The notes beneath the pieces are model-generated. The model saw only the letters and a list, made by a program, of their open reading frames with translations. It had not been told where the DNA came from and ran no database searches. A stretch of 42,735 nt of DNA, taken from positions 1 to 42,735 of the forward strand of contig JAIPMN010000582.1 of NCBI GenBank assembly GCA_020650975.1. Direction: 5' to 3'. This DNA is from Apostichopus californicus (lineage: Eukaryota; Echinodermata; Holothuroidea; Aspidochirotida; Stichopodidae). Of the stretch, positions 25,101 through 31,760 are shown one piece after another; position 1 is the first letter of the stretch; each line of letters opens with the position of its first letter. The position numbers and the translations under genes were made by a program.

Positions 25101-28100
25101 GGTGGCATTTGAAGCAACGAGGCTTAACAATTGGGAGGATCCATGTTCGATACCCGGCCGTGTCATATTAAGGTGGGTTTTTCATCCAAGAGCAATCTAC
25201 TATGGTTTCCCGTCTGAAGTGACTTTCTATATTGAAAAGATTCCAAGTTTTCGCTAAAATGTTGAATTGGTAGACACCCGACATGTTAGTTGTAATCCAT
25301 AAGCACTTGCTGGTTTCTCCCACACTTTTGGTCGCTTTGCATGTTTGGTTAATCTGCTGACAAACTCTGCTATTAAATAAAATGTGATAATATACTTACC
25401 AATTTAATTGCTACGTGTTCATTGTTGTATAAATTCTTGCCTGCAAGAGAAACAGGAAAGGATGGAAGGGTAACAATTAACTTCAAACAACATGAGTCAT
25501 TCATGTAGGATATATATTTCTAGTTTCTATAACAATAACTGCATAGCAATGAAATAAATTGTACACTGTGCAGAAGGCATCAGTTGTAAGTATATAGAAA
25601 AAACCCTCCTACTATTATTCATGTACGTACATTTGATGCAATAACCTCACAAATGTGAAGCAAATTTTTGGCATATCATTGCAGATCACACTGTAGGTTA
25701 TCAATTTTTTCAGCATAGACGAGGATGAAGAAACAAGCTTATATATAAATGGTGTGGCAGGTTTATAATAAGCAAGATAAGCGTTACTTTAATGCACCAC
25801 TCAGTATATCTGAGCCATTTGCCTATACCAGTCTGGTCACTTTGGTTTTATATAAAACAATGTTTCATGATACATCCATAAATAGTTTTCATGCTGAACT
25901 TGTTGCTGTGTGGAAGACATGTTCTATCATTTCTGAGTCATTTTTAGCTTGGATAATTTTGGATAGTCTTTCGAATCCCCACAGCTATGTTTTCAAGTAC
26001 TGCACCTATCTTTTGCTGTTTACTAAATTATCAATCTTTATGCAATCACATTCTGCTTGTATTTTGTGGCATAGCACAGTGGTATTTACTCACAGCATCT
26101 CACACACTGTACCACAACACTATGTACATCACACTGTGCATGACTCCTAATTAATTTCATGTTGTCACTGTACACAGAGAACAATCTCAACTCACACTTC
26201 CTGTACAGTGTTGTATAGGATGAGTAGCATACTATACATGTACACAACACAGAAAGTGTGATGTATATATACACAAAATAGTAGATTCTGATAAAACAAC
26301 ATCTTGTACTTATATATTTCCCAGAAACACTAGAGTTGATTGCACAACCAAGATCATTCTTCTACTGTTACAATAACGTTGAAGGTTGCAGCCAAGGTGC
26401 GAAGCAATACTTAAATCTTGATTTACTAGCATAGACCAACAGACACACAGAAGCCATCAGTTTAGGGGGTAACTTCTCAGAAATGCACACTTCTTGTTGT
26501 TGCATTGCAGTGTGCTCATCTGCCTGCATATAAGACCCTTCCCATTATCGGCAAATAATCAACGCACTTGCGATACTACGATGATCTCGGTTCAGAGGAT
26601 GAAGGCTCTACGAAAGACTAATCGGAAGGAGTATTTGGGGTTCATCAAAAGAAAGCTAAGAATTTACAAAATGAAACGTGGACTAGAGGAGAACAAATTT
26701 TGTAAACTCATGAATTACAGGTGAAATAAAGGGGAGCTCCTGCTTACAGTATTGTTTATATGTATGTAAGCCATGCTCACTGTGAAAATTAACAGCCAAG
26801 CTTAATTAACGTACATGATCTTTCTCCCAATGCTGTCTCTTAAAATGAACAGCTTAAGTACTTACAGTAGTAGAAGTGATATTTTTGCGTTGTTGAGGAG
26901 AATCATTAAAGTACAACCGATTTAGAAATAACAGGTAACTAAATAAAACTTGCTAGTGCTGTAGTATATTAGCTTATTTAGTTTTATTCTCGTAGTTGTT
27001 CACTAATAGCTGGTTTATTGTATGGTTCTGTTTGTATTCACTACTGTTTTATGTTTACTGTCGACGGGAAATCATTTCCGTTTTTGTTTTCTGAAATGGA
27101 CAATAAAGTTTTCTATCTATCTATCTATATCTCAAAGAACACTGTAAGAAAGGGTAAGTTGCATGATTTACTACTGGGAGAAATTTTAAGATGTCATATT
27201 TTTTGTTATTTTTGTTATTTAGTTTCATTAACAATCCAGCATTAACTGTTGGAGAGAATAACACATTATGCAAATTTCTTGTAACACATACATGCGTTGG
27301 TCCCACAGTACCAAGCGAGGGGGGGGGGGGAATGTATATAACAGACAATACAGAAAAGAGACTACCACTGTGAACAATAAATTGGAAAAATTGATTAAAG
27401 TTTTCATTCTGAATATTTAAAGCCAAGAGAGCCATTCCACAACCCAGCCTAAATGTCTTGAAATTCTTTTCCAAACCTCTAAAGCATGTGCATGTGGTCT
27501 AACCCTAACTAGTTAAGTTCAAACCTGCAGGTGTTTGAAAATAGTTTCACTGAATAATCATTTACTTCTTTTATGTGTGGAAATCTGTTCCCTTCATATG
27601 GTTACTAGATGTACTTGAAATCCTTACAAATATCTTTACATTCCTAGGCAAATTTTGAATACTATATAACAGAAAGTCAGGTTGAGTGTTCAGATAAACA
27701 TCTAGAGATAAGAGATAAGGGTGCACAGGAAACAACAGGGAGAACCTGAGAGGATGCACAATATGTCTACACAGTTGTCGGACTACAGGTCACCACTGCA
27801 GTGTTGTTGGAATGAACACCCTGTGATGAGACGCCTCTACTTTATCTCCTTCTCTTCATGTAACAAAGTTATGTTCCTACAGGTGACCAAAAATACAACT
27901 AGTCGGCCTTTTGGAGACCAGCATTAAAGTGTCTGATGTGCAAAGGAGAAGGCTACTACTACTAAACCCAGTTTTTGATTCTCCTACTTCTTTTGGCAGG
28001 GCTGATCTAATACCTTCAATCAACATCTGCCTTACGGTCTGATGATGAAAATAATCACTTTCCAGCCAACTGGTTGGCAATGATTAGATGCAAGACCAGA

Positions 28101-28984
28101 ACAGCACTATAGCCCAGATACTGTAATCATATCAGCATAATTCCAAACGTATTGAGCTGAGTTTATAATTATCAAGATGAACAATAACAGGCTCATATTT
28201 TCATTTTCTACAACATTGGTTGTTCCTGCTCTTGGAATGAAGTTCTGTTTGTAAGGAAGAATGTGACTCTTGCTTGCATATAATCATAGATCTATACTGA
28301 TAATGTGGGTACCAGTACTTGTACTCCTGGTGTATTCATAGGTTTCCATTGGTTACATACACATGGTTAGTTTCTAAATGCTACACAGGGTCATGCAAAC
28401 AGATCAATACCAATTCTGCAAAGGTGCAGAGATCAGGACAATATCACAGAATAATCAGTGAAAAGAAGTGAGGGTTTACAACTTGGGTAATACACCAGAC
28501 AAACACATGTACAGTTTGTACTGTACCAAAATGATCTGCATCAAGGAATTCATTTCATAAGGAAAACCTACTAGATTGATCTATATATTTGCTATAAAGC
28601 ATTCTCATGTAACTTGAATTTACCTTGGTAAGACTTTGAACTGTTTTTTTTTGTCCTTATTTGTTTTCTTACTTATTTATCCTGCATTTCTTGCTTAGGA
28701 CTTTTTTGTTTAGCAAAGAAAAGAAGCAAACCTTCTAAACTACGTATACCCCTTTACGAAAAAGCATGCAAATATTAGCAACAGTATAACAGTACAGAAT
28801 TTCAAAAACTTCACTTACCTAGCCTTATTTCGCCAAAGTTGCCTGAGCCAATTTTCTTGCCTACTCTAAAGTTTGGACCAACCATTAATACACCCGAGTT
28901 GGAACTATTGCCCCCTCGTCCAGTCCCTGATGAAGTACGGCCCGTGCCCTTCTTCCTGTGGCTATCAGAAGGGCGCTGTTGCAT
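3907..28984 (-). CDS. csnk1g: Casein kinase 1 gamma, complete 11-exon coding sequence
   Basis: Coding exons on the minus strand, in order: 28984-28819, 25440-25400, 18996-18927, 17430-17282, 12306-12081, 10273-10188, 9517-9433, 7278-7127, 6477-6382, 5548-5355 and 3958-3907. They total 1317 nt, giving 438 residues plus TGA, close to vertebrate CK1 gamma (about 415-450). All introns are GT-AG with matching phases. Visible motifs: glycine loop GSGNFG (46-51), VAIKL with ATP-binding K68, [11 protein letters not shown] with catalytic D158, DFG at D178, SLTGTARY (201-208), SRRDD from S220, and a C-terminal CCC (423-425) plus a basic stretch. Family knowledge: a serine/threonine kinase anchored to membranes by C-terminal palmitoylation; it phosphorylates the Wnt co-receptor LRP6. 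The start ATG is the first after an in-frame TAG (29006-29008). The gamma-type N-terminus ([17 protein letters not shown]), the [20 protein letters not shown] block and the CCC tail separate it from CK1 alpha, delta and epsilon. No frameshift or missing catalytic residue is seen. Confidence 0.96.
3959..5354 (-). other. csnk1g: csnk1g intron 10
   Basis: Intron between exons 10 and 11 with GTAAGT and TTGCAG ends. It holds a short G-rich run at about 4399-4418. No transposon or RNA gene was recognised. The small open frame at 4168-4356 shows no recognisable protein. Confidence 0.85.
5355..5548 (-). CDS. csnk1g: csnk1g coding exon 10: C-terminal tail before the lipid anchor
   Basis: One hundred and ninety-four nucleotides (residues 358-421 plus two bases). 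A disordered Pro/Gln/His-rich stretch is followed by [13 protein letters not shown] and [10 protein letters not shown], which correspond to VVSSTNGELNVDD and AEVEVVEEA in human CK1 gamma 1. The acceptor is TTCTTCTTAG. The donor GTAAGT follows AA, so unspliced reading would give AAG TAA, an immediate stop. Confidence 0.92.
5549..6381 (-). other. csnk1g: csnk1g intron 9
   Basis: Intron with GTAAGA and CTTAG ends. AT-rich; I see no repeat array, element or RNA gene in it. Confidence 0.85.
6382..6477 (-). CDS. csnk1g: csnk1g coding exon 9: C-terminal linker, symmetric exon
   Basis: Ninety-six nucleotides, exactly 32 codons (residues 326-357), phase 0 on both sides. The product is a Ser/Thr/Pro-rich linker ([18 protein letters not shown], then [14 protein letters not shown]) that matches the SHTHRDRPSQQ part of the human C-terminal region. 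The acceptor is TTGTTTAG and the donor GTAAGA. Its symmetric phase would allow clean cassette skipping. Confidence 0.88.
6478..7126 (-). other. csnk1g: csnk1g intron 8
   Basis: Intron with GTAAGT and TTTAG ends. No repeat or element was recognised. The open frame 6691-6885 on the plus strand has no known motif and lies antisense to the gene. Confidence 0.85.
7127..7278 (-). CDS. csnk1g: csnk1g coding exon 8: end of kinase domain
   Basis: One hundred and fifty-two nucleotides (residues 275-325). It encodes [20 protein letters not shown], the last helices of the kinase fold, then the gamma-specific linker ending in DFDWSGKQF (DYDWVGRPI in human). The acceptor is TTCCAG and the donor GTAAGT. 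Phase is 1 in and 0 out. Confidence 0.95.
7440..8624. repeat. Intron 7 tandem array, 45-bp monomer, about 25 copies
   Basis: The unit contains CTTGCTAGAGATGGACTG, then ACACTCAGTAACAGTAGTAT and a TTTGCATA or CTGCATA link. Variants such as GAGATTTGCTGAAGCTCAG recur in register, suggesting a higher-order pattern made by block duplication. The period is 45 bp and free of stops on the minus strand, giving a spurious Leu/Ser-rich open frame of 241 codons (8536-7811). The array sits wholly inside intron 7 (7279-9432) and ends in a foldback. Confidence 0.95.
8574..8624. repeat. Perfect foldback, 23-bp arms and 5-nt loop
   Basis: Arm 8574-8596 (ATCTGTGCATATATGCTAGA plus GAT) is exactly complementary to arm 8602-8624, with loop AGTCC. 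The left arm is made of array sequence, so the right arm is an inverted copy of the array end. Confidence 0.95.
9153..9255. repeat. Short degenerate tandem repeat in intron 7
   Basis: About four diverged units of the form GCTGGTATATATA followed by AAGCATACAAA, roughly 24-36 bp apart. Apart from this and the 45-bp array, intron 7 (8625-9432) shows nothing recognisable. Confidence 0.6.
9433..9517 (-). CDS. csnk1g: csnk1g coding exon 7: kinesin-homology / TKRNTP segment
   Basis: Eighty-five nucleotides (residues 247-274) encoding [18 protein letters not shown] and [10 protein letters not shown]. It contains the CK1 signature TKRxTP. Human CK1 gamma has ENFP where this protein has ENWP. The acceptor is AATAG and the donor GTCAGT, the least canonical donor of the gene. 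Phase is 0 in and 1 out. Confidence 0.94.
9518..10187 (-). other. csnk1g: csnk1g intron 6
   Basis: Intron between exons 6 and 7 with GTAATA and AATAG ends. The plus-strand open frame 9883-10161 shows no known domain and is antisense to the gene, so it was not called as a gene. No repeat array was seen. Confidence 0.8.
10188..10273 (-). CDS. csnk1g: csnk1g coding exon 6: SRRDD / helix F segment
   Basis: Eighty-six nucleotides (residues 218-246), starting [18 protein letters not shown] and ending [11 protein letters not shown]. This is one of the most conserved CK1 segments (helix F and the following loop). The acceptor is CCACAG and the donor GTAATA. Phase is 1 in and 0 out. Confidence 0.96.
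10274..10919 (-). other. csnk1g: csnk1g intron 5, part nearest exon 6
   Basis: AT-rich intron sequence without a recognisable element. The tandem array that follows (10920-11725) and about 350 bp of plain sequence complete intron 5, which ends at 12080. Confidence 0.75.
10920..11725. repeat. Intron 5 tandem array, about 37-bp monomer, about 21 copies
   Basis: The unit is close to ACATGTACAAGTAACATCTG, then TTACCACTCAGTAAGTA. It is heavily diverged, with many small indels, so it is older than the 45-bp arrays. Each unit holds the inverted repeat GTAACA-TC-TGTTAC and the palindrome ACATGT. Confidence 0.92.
12081..12306 (-). CDS. csnk1g: csnk1g coding exon 5: catalytic and activation loops
   Basis: The largest coding exon (226 nt, residues 143-217). 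It holds [20 protein letters not shown] with catalytic D158, K160 and N163, then [10 protein letters not shown] with metal-binding D178, and [17 protein letters not shown], the CK1 substitute for the usual APE motif. A candidate polypyrimidine stretch precedes the ATACAG acceptor, and the donor is GTAATT. Phase is 0 in and 1 out. All catalytic residues are present, so the enzyme should be active. Confidence 0.97.
12470..13020. repeat. Diverged copies of the TTTACAAGGTTT / TGACCTC repeat family
   Basis: Several unit remnants: ATCATGCTTATAAGGTTTCC, GTTTACAAGGTTTCAACATT and GACCTCTGGTGATATTTGAT, with CTACTCAATAC / CATCTACTC linkers. The same words recur at 13300, 15890, 18400, 20170-20660, 31700 and 36000. 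This is an interspersed or short tandem family of about 170-bp units, in the same orientation throughout. Confidence 0.75.
13090..13155. repeat. (AAT)n microsatellite
   Basis: About 20 ATA/AAT triplets with one interruption near its left end (AAATAATAAT). Read on the minus strand it produces a poly-leucine open frame that is an artefact. Confidence 0.97.
13419..15046. mobile_element. hAT-type DNA transposon, non-autonomous, 1628 bp
   Basis: Left end CAGGGCTCAAAATA (13419-13432) and right end, inverted, TATTTTGAGCCCTG (15033-15046) form 14-bp terminal inverted repeats. The element is flanked by a perfect 8-bp target-site duplication GCAACAAG (13411-13418 and 15047-15054). An 8-bp duplication and CAG-starting ends are classic for the hAT superfamily. 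Inside are subterminal CGCCC/GCCCTCG motifs and a G13 run (14102-14114), but no transposase: the open frames (for example 13756-13998, 14100-14420, 14659-14895) show no BED finger, DDE region or dimerisation domain. It lies in intron 4 of the kinase gene. The intact duplication and matching ends suggest a fairly recent insertion mobilised by another copy's transposase. Confidence 0.9.
15225..15862. repeat. Dispersed repeat, copy A (intron 4)
   Basis: Shares long blocks with 21410-22122 in the same orientation: CAAGTGAGTTAAGTTTGTCC, AATATCCAGAAAGAAGAGTC, AAGCTCAGAGGGTGAAAACT (with small changes) and ATAGCACTGGAGAATT. No coding content or terminal repeats are visible. It is either a non-autonomous element or an old segmental copy. 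Confidence 0.85.
15880..16060. repeat. TGACCTC-family repeat with a perfect DR1 motif
   Basis: Units with CAGACTTTGACA and TTTGACCTCTACCAATA. The perfect direct repeat TGACCTTTGACCT lies at 15915-15927. A second unit has TAACCTTTGACCT (16033-16045), one base away. See the related copies at 20170-20660 and 36000. Confidence 0.75.
16395..17100 (+). mobile_element. 5'-truncated LINE 3' end (CR1/jockey-like non-LTR retrotransposon)
   Basis: The plus-strand frame from 16398 reads [20 protein letters not shown] and later [20 protein letters not shown], typical of the stretch after the reverse transcriptase domain in CR1-like LINEs (the 'kkaiRiItn' and 'fmykyhnnllP' region). Further homology continues in other frames (for example a [11 protein letters not shown]-type segment near 16690), so the copy is broken by stops and frameshifts. 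It ends at about 17100 with an ACAAATAAAATGAATTGAAT tail, the usual 3' microsatellite of such elements. It is sense on the plus strand, antisense to the kinase gene. Confidence 0.7.
17282..17430 (-). CDS. csnk1g: csnk1g coding exon 4: hinge and DLFD segment
   Basis: One hundred and forty-nine nucleotides encoding residues 93-142. The segment runs [50 protein letters not shown]. This covers the beta4-beta5 strands, the hinge and the alphaD/alphaE start of the kinase fold, and is near-identical to vertebrate CK1 gamma. The acceptor is TTTTACAG and the donor GTAAGT. Phase is 1 in and 0 out. Together with exon 3 it is 219 nt, so joint loss of the two would keep the frame. Confidence 0.95.
18055..18215. 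repeat. Dispersed repeat copy shared with 34070-34235
   Basis: Shared words include CTTAGTGATTCCTTGCCTT, then AAAATGTGTCT and TACCCTTCTGA-AGTTGAT, in the same order and orientation as the upstream copy. Diverged; type unknown. Confidence 0.7.
18390..18690. repeat. TGACCTC-family repeat units
   Basis: Two units: TACAAGGTTTTCAGACTTTG, then CTGTTGACCTCAAATGACC, then TTCTACTCAATGTGG, CATCCACATACCA. The second DR1 half is degraded here (TGACCTTCCAATG, TGACATTTGAACC). Confidence 0.75.
18927..18996 (-). CDS. csnk1g: csnk1g coding exon 3: alphaC region
   Basis: Seventy nucleotides encoding residues 70-92 plus one base: [14 protein letters not shown], then SFYKMLGQK. This matches [21 protein letters not shown] in vertebrates, so it is the CK1 LHLE helix alphaC segment. 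The position that is Arg in EYRFYK is Ser here. The acceptor is TTTTACAG and the donor GTATGT. The loop joining to the next exon is one residue shorter than in human. Confidence 0.93.
19266..19425. repeat. Tandem duplication of about 72 bp, 2.3 copies
   Basis: Units start at 19266, 19338 and (partial) about 19406. Shared words are AATGACTGGAGCTCGTTTA and AACATGTAATTTATGAATCA / GCATACA. The second unit is about 4 bp shorter. Confidence 0.85.
20100..20690. repeat. TGACCTC-family array with two perfect DR1 motifs
   Basis: About four units of roughly 110-170 bp with TTTACAAGGTTTCAAGACTT, TTTGACCTCC and CACCAA / GGATCTACATA linkers. Perfect TGACCTTTGACCT motifs lie at 20331-20343 and 20431-20443. 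A degenerate one (TGACGTTTGACCA) is at 20560-20572. It sits in intron 2. Confidence 0.8.
21410..22122. repeat. Dispersed repeat, copy B (intron 2)
   Basis: Colinear partner of 15225-15862. It is slightly longer because of small insertions (for example GCACACACTTGTGGGCATCA near 21560, absent from copy A). Same orientation as copy A. Confidence 0.85.
22123..23400. other. Intron 2 stretch without recognised features
   Basis: A short (TAG)n run at about 22296 sits next to ATTTATTGCAGAC, which on the minus strand resembles a retroelement tail. 22450-22780 is richer in GC than its surroundings, but no protein domain could be read in any frame. Nothing else was identified. Confidence 0.5.
23400..23640. 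repeat. 81-bp tandem triplication
   Basis: Three copies of a unit containing GAGAGAAAGTTCAGATTCTT and TAAATTATTCCCCCTATGTT. The second and third copies differ at only a few bases; the first has GAGAAATTTC. The period is a multiple of three, which keeps a short open frame (23279-23653) running through it. No protein family was recognised. Confidence 0.93.
23700..25060. other. Intron 2 stretch without recognised features
   Basis: No element ends, arrays or RNA genes were recognised. A short G-rich run lies at 24523-24540. A near-DR1 on the plus strand (AGGTCAAAGGTAG, 24904-24916) is isolated from the TGACCTC repeats. Confidence 0.5.
25080..25390 (+). mobile_element. tRNA-derived SINE (family 1), abutting exon 2 donor
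   Basis: The head has a box A-like TAGGCTGAGTGAA at about 25081 and a box B-like TGTTCGATACCC at about 25144-25155, with normal tRNA-promoter spacing. An unrelated body follows (CACTTGCTGGTTTCTCCCAC) and a TTAAATAAAATGTG tail ends at about 25390. This is the structure of an RNA polymerase III-derived SINE. It is oriented antisense to the kinase gene. Its tail ends within about 5-10 nt of the GTAAGTATAT donor of exon 2. Confidence 0.65.
25400..25440 (-). CDS. csnk1g: csnk1g coding exon 2: beta3 strand with ATP-binding lysine
   Basis: A 41-nt micro-exon, too short to show as an open frame. With the carried base it encodes 14 residues ([14 protein letters not shown]), matching GKNLYTNEYVAIKL of vertebrate CK1 gamma. 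The lysine of VAIKL is residue 68, the ATP-anchoring lysine. The acceptor is TTGCAG and the donor GTAAGT. It enters in phase 1 and exits in phase 0. A SINE tail ends just next to its donor site. Confidence 0.94.
25441..28818 (-). other. csnk1g: csnk1g intron 1 (first coding intron)
   Basis: Intron between exons 1 and 2 with GTAAGT and TTGCAG ends. A retroelement tail lies at about 27000-27135 and a G11-12 run at about 27319. The open frames at 25749-26150, 26494-26724 and 27877-28080 have no recognisable domain. 26560-26720 encodes an unusually basic segment ([20 protein letters not shown]), but nothing supports a gene. Confidence 0.8.
27000..27135 (+). mobile_element. Possible retroelement 3' tail with (TCTA)n
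   Basis: ATGGACAATAAAGTTTTC is followed by CTATCTATCTATCTAT. A polyadenylation-like AATAAA just before a short tetranucleotide repeat is the usual end of CR1/L2-type LINEs and their SINE partners. No coding part was recognised upstream. Confidence 0.4.
28819..28984 (-). CDS. csnk1g: csnk1g coding exon 1: N-terminus and glycine-rich loop
   Basis: This exon encodes residues 1-55 plus the first base of codon 56. The N-terminus is Ser/Gly/Arg-rich and of low complexity (about residues 1-30). It then joins the conserved [17 protein letters not shown] segment and the nucleotide-binding loop [10 protein letters not shown]. The exon ends at a consensus GTAAGT donor (minus strand, 28818-28813), leaving phase 1. 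An in-frame TAG eight codons upstream makes ATG 28984-28982 the earliest possible start in this exon. Human paralogues have GCGNFG in the loop; here the second residue is Ser. Confidence 0.95.
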
Positions 28985-29277
28985 TATTTCTTCTCTCTCT
29001 TCGTTCTACTGATTGACAAAGATGTTTACTCTCTGTTAGGAGCAATATTAACGGTGTCATCCCAAAACGATCATGAATTATCTCTCTTTTCTATAGCAGA
29101 AGTCCTTTGTAATTCCATTCTTGATGAAAGCACTTTGAAAGATTCGGCAAGCCAAGGCTGAGGAAAGATGACACAGACAGAAAGGCATTAATTCCTTGGC
29201 ATTGTCCAAACAGGGTTTCATGAATCCTCTTCTCACTCAAAAAATATGATTAAAACAGCTTTCTTGGTGACTGCAAC
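28985..29277 (-). other. csnk1g: Probable 5' UTR of csnk1g with candidate 3' splice sites
   Basis: Upstream of the start codon the minus strand has an in-frame TAG (29006-29008) and no continuing coding frame. Two strong-looking acceptors precede it. One is a T-rich tract ending CCAATGTAG with the exon from 29277; the other is a pyrimidine tract ending TTTCCTCAG with the exon from 29157. Either would join a non-coding leader exon farther upstream, a common layout in this family. I cannot tell which is used, or whether transcription starts here instead. Confidence 0.4.
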
Positions 29278-31180
29278 CTACATTGGAGAGACAAAAAAAA
29301 ACAAACCAGGAGTTACTTTAAATATAAAGGTGCAATTGTTCAACTTTTATCAAAATTAACATTTTTTTCCAATATACAGCATACCACTGAATGAAGGCAC
29401 GTATATCTGTACTTATGACTGTTATCACACACACACAAAATCAAATCCATGTGTTACAAACTCACTGATCTGAGTAATGTTCACAATCTGCTGTCTACCA
29501 AGCATATACTGCCTAACAACAGACAGTAAGAACAGTGCAGCTCTGCGGTACAGTACTGTATGAATGTGCGCAGTCCCAACTACAGTATTTACAGTGAAAG
29601 AGTACTCCAAGAACAAACAGCACAACAAAGTATTCATACACATGCTGAAGCTACATACAGTATATATTATAGATATATGGTTCTTTCCCAGAATAATACC
29701 AGGTTGTGATTTCAATGGACAGTATGAAGCCTATACAGGCCTGCAGGGCTAGTGTCATGCCTTCTCACTGTTGCTATTTTTGTGCACTAAAGCAGGTCAC
29801 ATTGAAACCACACAGAACTGGGTGGGCATTTATTTACATCGATATTAGTCACTTATATTACTAACCAAACAGGGTGAGAAGGAACAAAAGAAAGTTATGA
29901 AGTAACATTTTAACTGATATGAATATTCAAAGCATATAGTTGTTAATTGTTCAAGAGGGCTCTATTAAGTCACACACAAGTCAAGGTCCTGTGGCTTTTG
30001 ATAGACAATATGTGACCAGAAAAGAAATTGTTTGAAGGAACTGTAGTCAAGTTCAGGATGGTGATATTTTAGACAGTACATAATACAGTCTGTCACTATT
30101 TTGAATTATGTTTTAATTTCTAATTTCCTCTTACAAAACTTTTTTACAATTTCCCATTGATGATTTGATTAAATACATTTGAAAATGAGTAAAATCAAGG
30201 TCCTCATACACCTGCAACACAGAACTGCACTGTTTACATGAAATGTAATCAATTGGGACTCTACCCAACCATCAAAGCTTTAACTTTGCTAATATCATAT
30301 AGATCGAAAGGAATATTTAGGAAAATTTGTAGTTTTGATATATGTCAAAAAAAAAAAAAAAATTAAGATAATATTTCTGTAGCTATTCCAGTTTTCAATA
30401 TTCACTTTTAAAAATCACTTTTAAAATATGCTATTTCTCTGGAATGCTACTAAGAGCCTCATTATGAATTCCATTTAAAACAAAGTAATCGATACCTAAC
30501 TTTGCACTCTTGTTTTGGTACGACCCTGAAGTAAATAATCACAATTTCATCTATTGCCAAACTTTTGGCCCACTGGCAAGATTGATCGAATTAAACATTT
30601 CAAACAATAACCTTGCATGTCCTGTGTAGGCTGTGTTTGTCAACACAATGGTCAGTTCAAAACATTATTCAGAGGTTTGCACCAGCAAATGATTGTGTCA
30701 TTATTTACTACACTACTAACAAAACAAGTGTCTGTCAAGATTGAATGCAAAATAAGGCCCAGAACGATTTTTTGTCAAAATTTAATCACCAAGGGATTTT
30801 CACCTGAATAGGAGAGTGATCAACACATTTGGTGGGAAACTTTTATAAATGAAAACTTATGTACTTAGTTTTACACAATACTCTATCCTCCTTCAACACT
30901 AAACTGATGAATACTCGTCTCCTCAGTGCAGACCAAATGTGAATGTTAATCCATTGTTTAATAACTTGTACTGTATAAAGTCGGCAAAATCCATGTGCTT
31001 TAATTTCATATGAACGACAGAGCACCCTTGGATGTCATTTAATTCAAGGATTGCAAATGATTTTCGAGGACATAAAATGTTATCTAGAGTTGTGTGTTGC
31101 ATCTGAAGAACTGACTTAATGGTCTGTGTATTCAACTCTTAGTTGTCCAGCCACTTCATTAATCCTCAGCTGCTTCAAGG
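29278..31180. other. Upstream DNA, no gene seen
   Basis: AT-rich, with an A16 run at about 30345-30362 and a weak (CA)n at 29430-29438. The open frames here (for example 29425-29715 minus, 30617-30811 plus) show no known domain. It may be a 5' intron or promoter-distal DNA of the kinase gene. Confidence 0.55.
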
Positions 31181-31189
31181 GTCTTTCCT

Positions 31190-31597
31190 GAGGTATTATA
31201 TGTTAGGTTTACAGTTATGTTCAGGGCCAAGGCCCTCTCACACGATTTCACAGATTAACACTGGTGGCCTGGTCATTGGTAACTTGTCACACCCACACAC
31301 CAAAGTGTGCACAATTCAAACAATCTCTCCTGGCTCCAAAGTGTGCACAATTCAAACAATCTCTCCTGGGGCACCACAGCCACGTGTCCCCCGGGGGACT
31401 TCCCACAAACCGGCGCACGCAACTATATTTATAAGTCACCTCGCAAGTCCCCATATACACCTGGGTGAAGAGAGGCAATGGAGATAAAGTGCCTTGCCCA
31501 AAGACACAACGCAATGATCTGGCCAGGGCTCGAACCTGTAATCCTGAGATCACAAGTCCACTGCCTTAGCCACTTGACCACAACGCCCTCACGCGGT
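31190..31597 (-). mobile_element. tRNA-derived SINE (family 2), minus strand copy
   Basis: Read on the minus strand it starts GCGTTGTGGTCAAGTGGCTA (box A region) and has box B GGTTCGAGCCC (31536-31526). It continues with the same body as the copy at 38343-38745 and ends at TGTAAACCTAA. It differs by a perfect 36-bp internal tandem duplication (31300-31335 and 31336-31371). Confidence 0.85.
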
Positions 31598-31689
31598 AAG
31601 TGGTATAGAAATATAATCTGGACTGATCTCACTGTCATCTTATTTTTTTAATGGTCCACAACTTATTGAAATTACTTTTGTGTCAACAG

Positions 31690-31760
31690 TCGTCCTTTAA
31701 ATGGTTTTCAGACTTTGACCTCTGTTGACCAATAAAATGTCACTATGATTTCCATTACTA
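31690..31760. repeat. Single TGACCTC-family unit fragment
   Basis: GTTTTCAGACTTTGACCTCT then GTTGACCAATAAAATGTC, matching the intronic family. The second half-site is lost. Confidence 0.6.

Noticed and set aside
25749-26150. 133-codon plus-strand open frame in intron 1
   Set aside because: No recognised domain, skewed Cys/Tyr/His composition typical of chance frames in AT-rich DNA, and antisense to the kinase gene.
26494-26724. Basic 76-codon frame with a Lys/Arg-rich centre
   Set aside because: Considered as a lost exon or LINE fragment, but no motif could be matched and no splice sites frame it.
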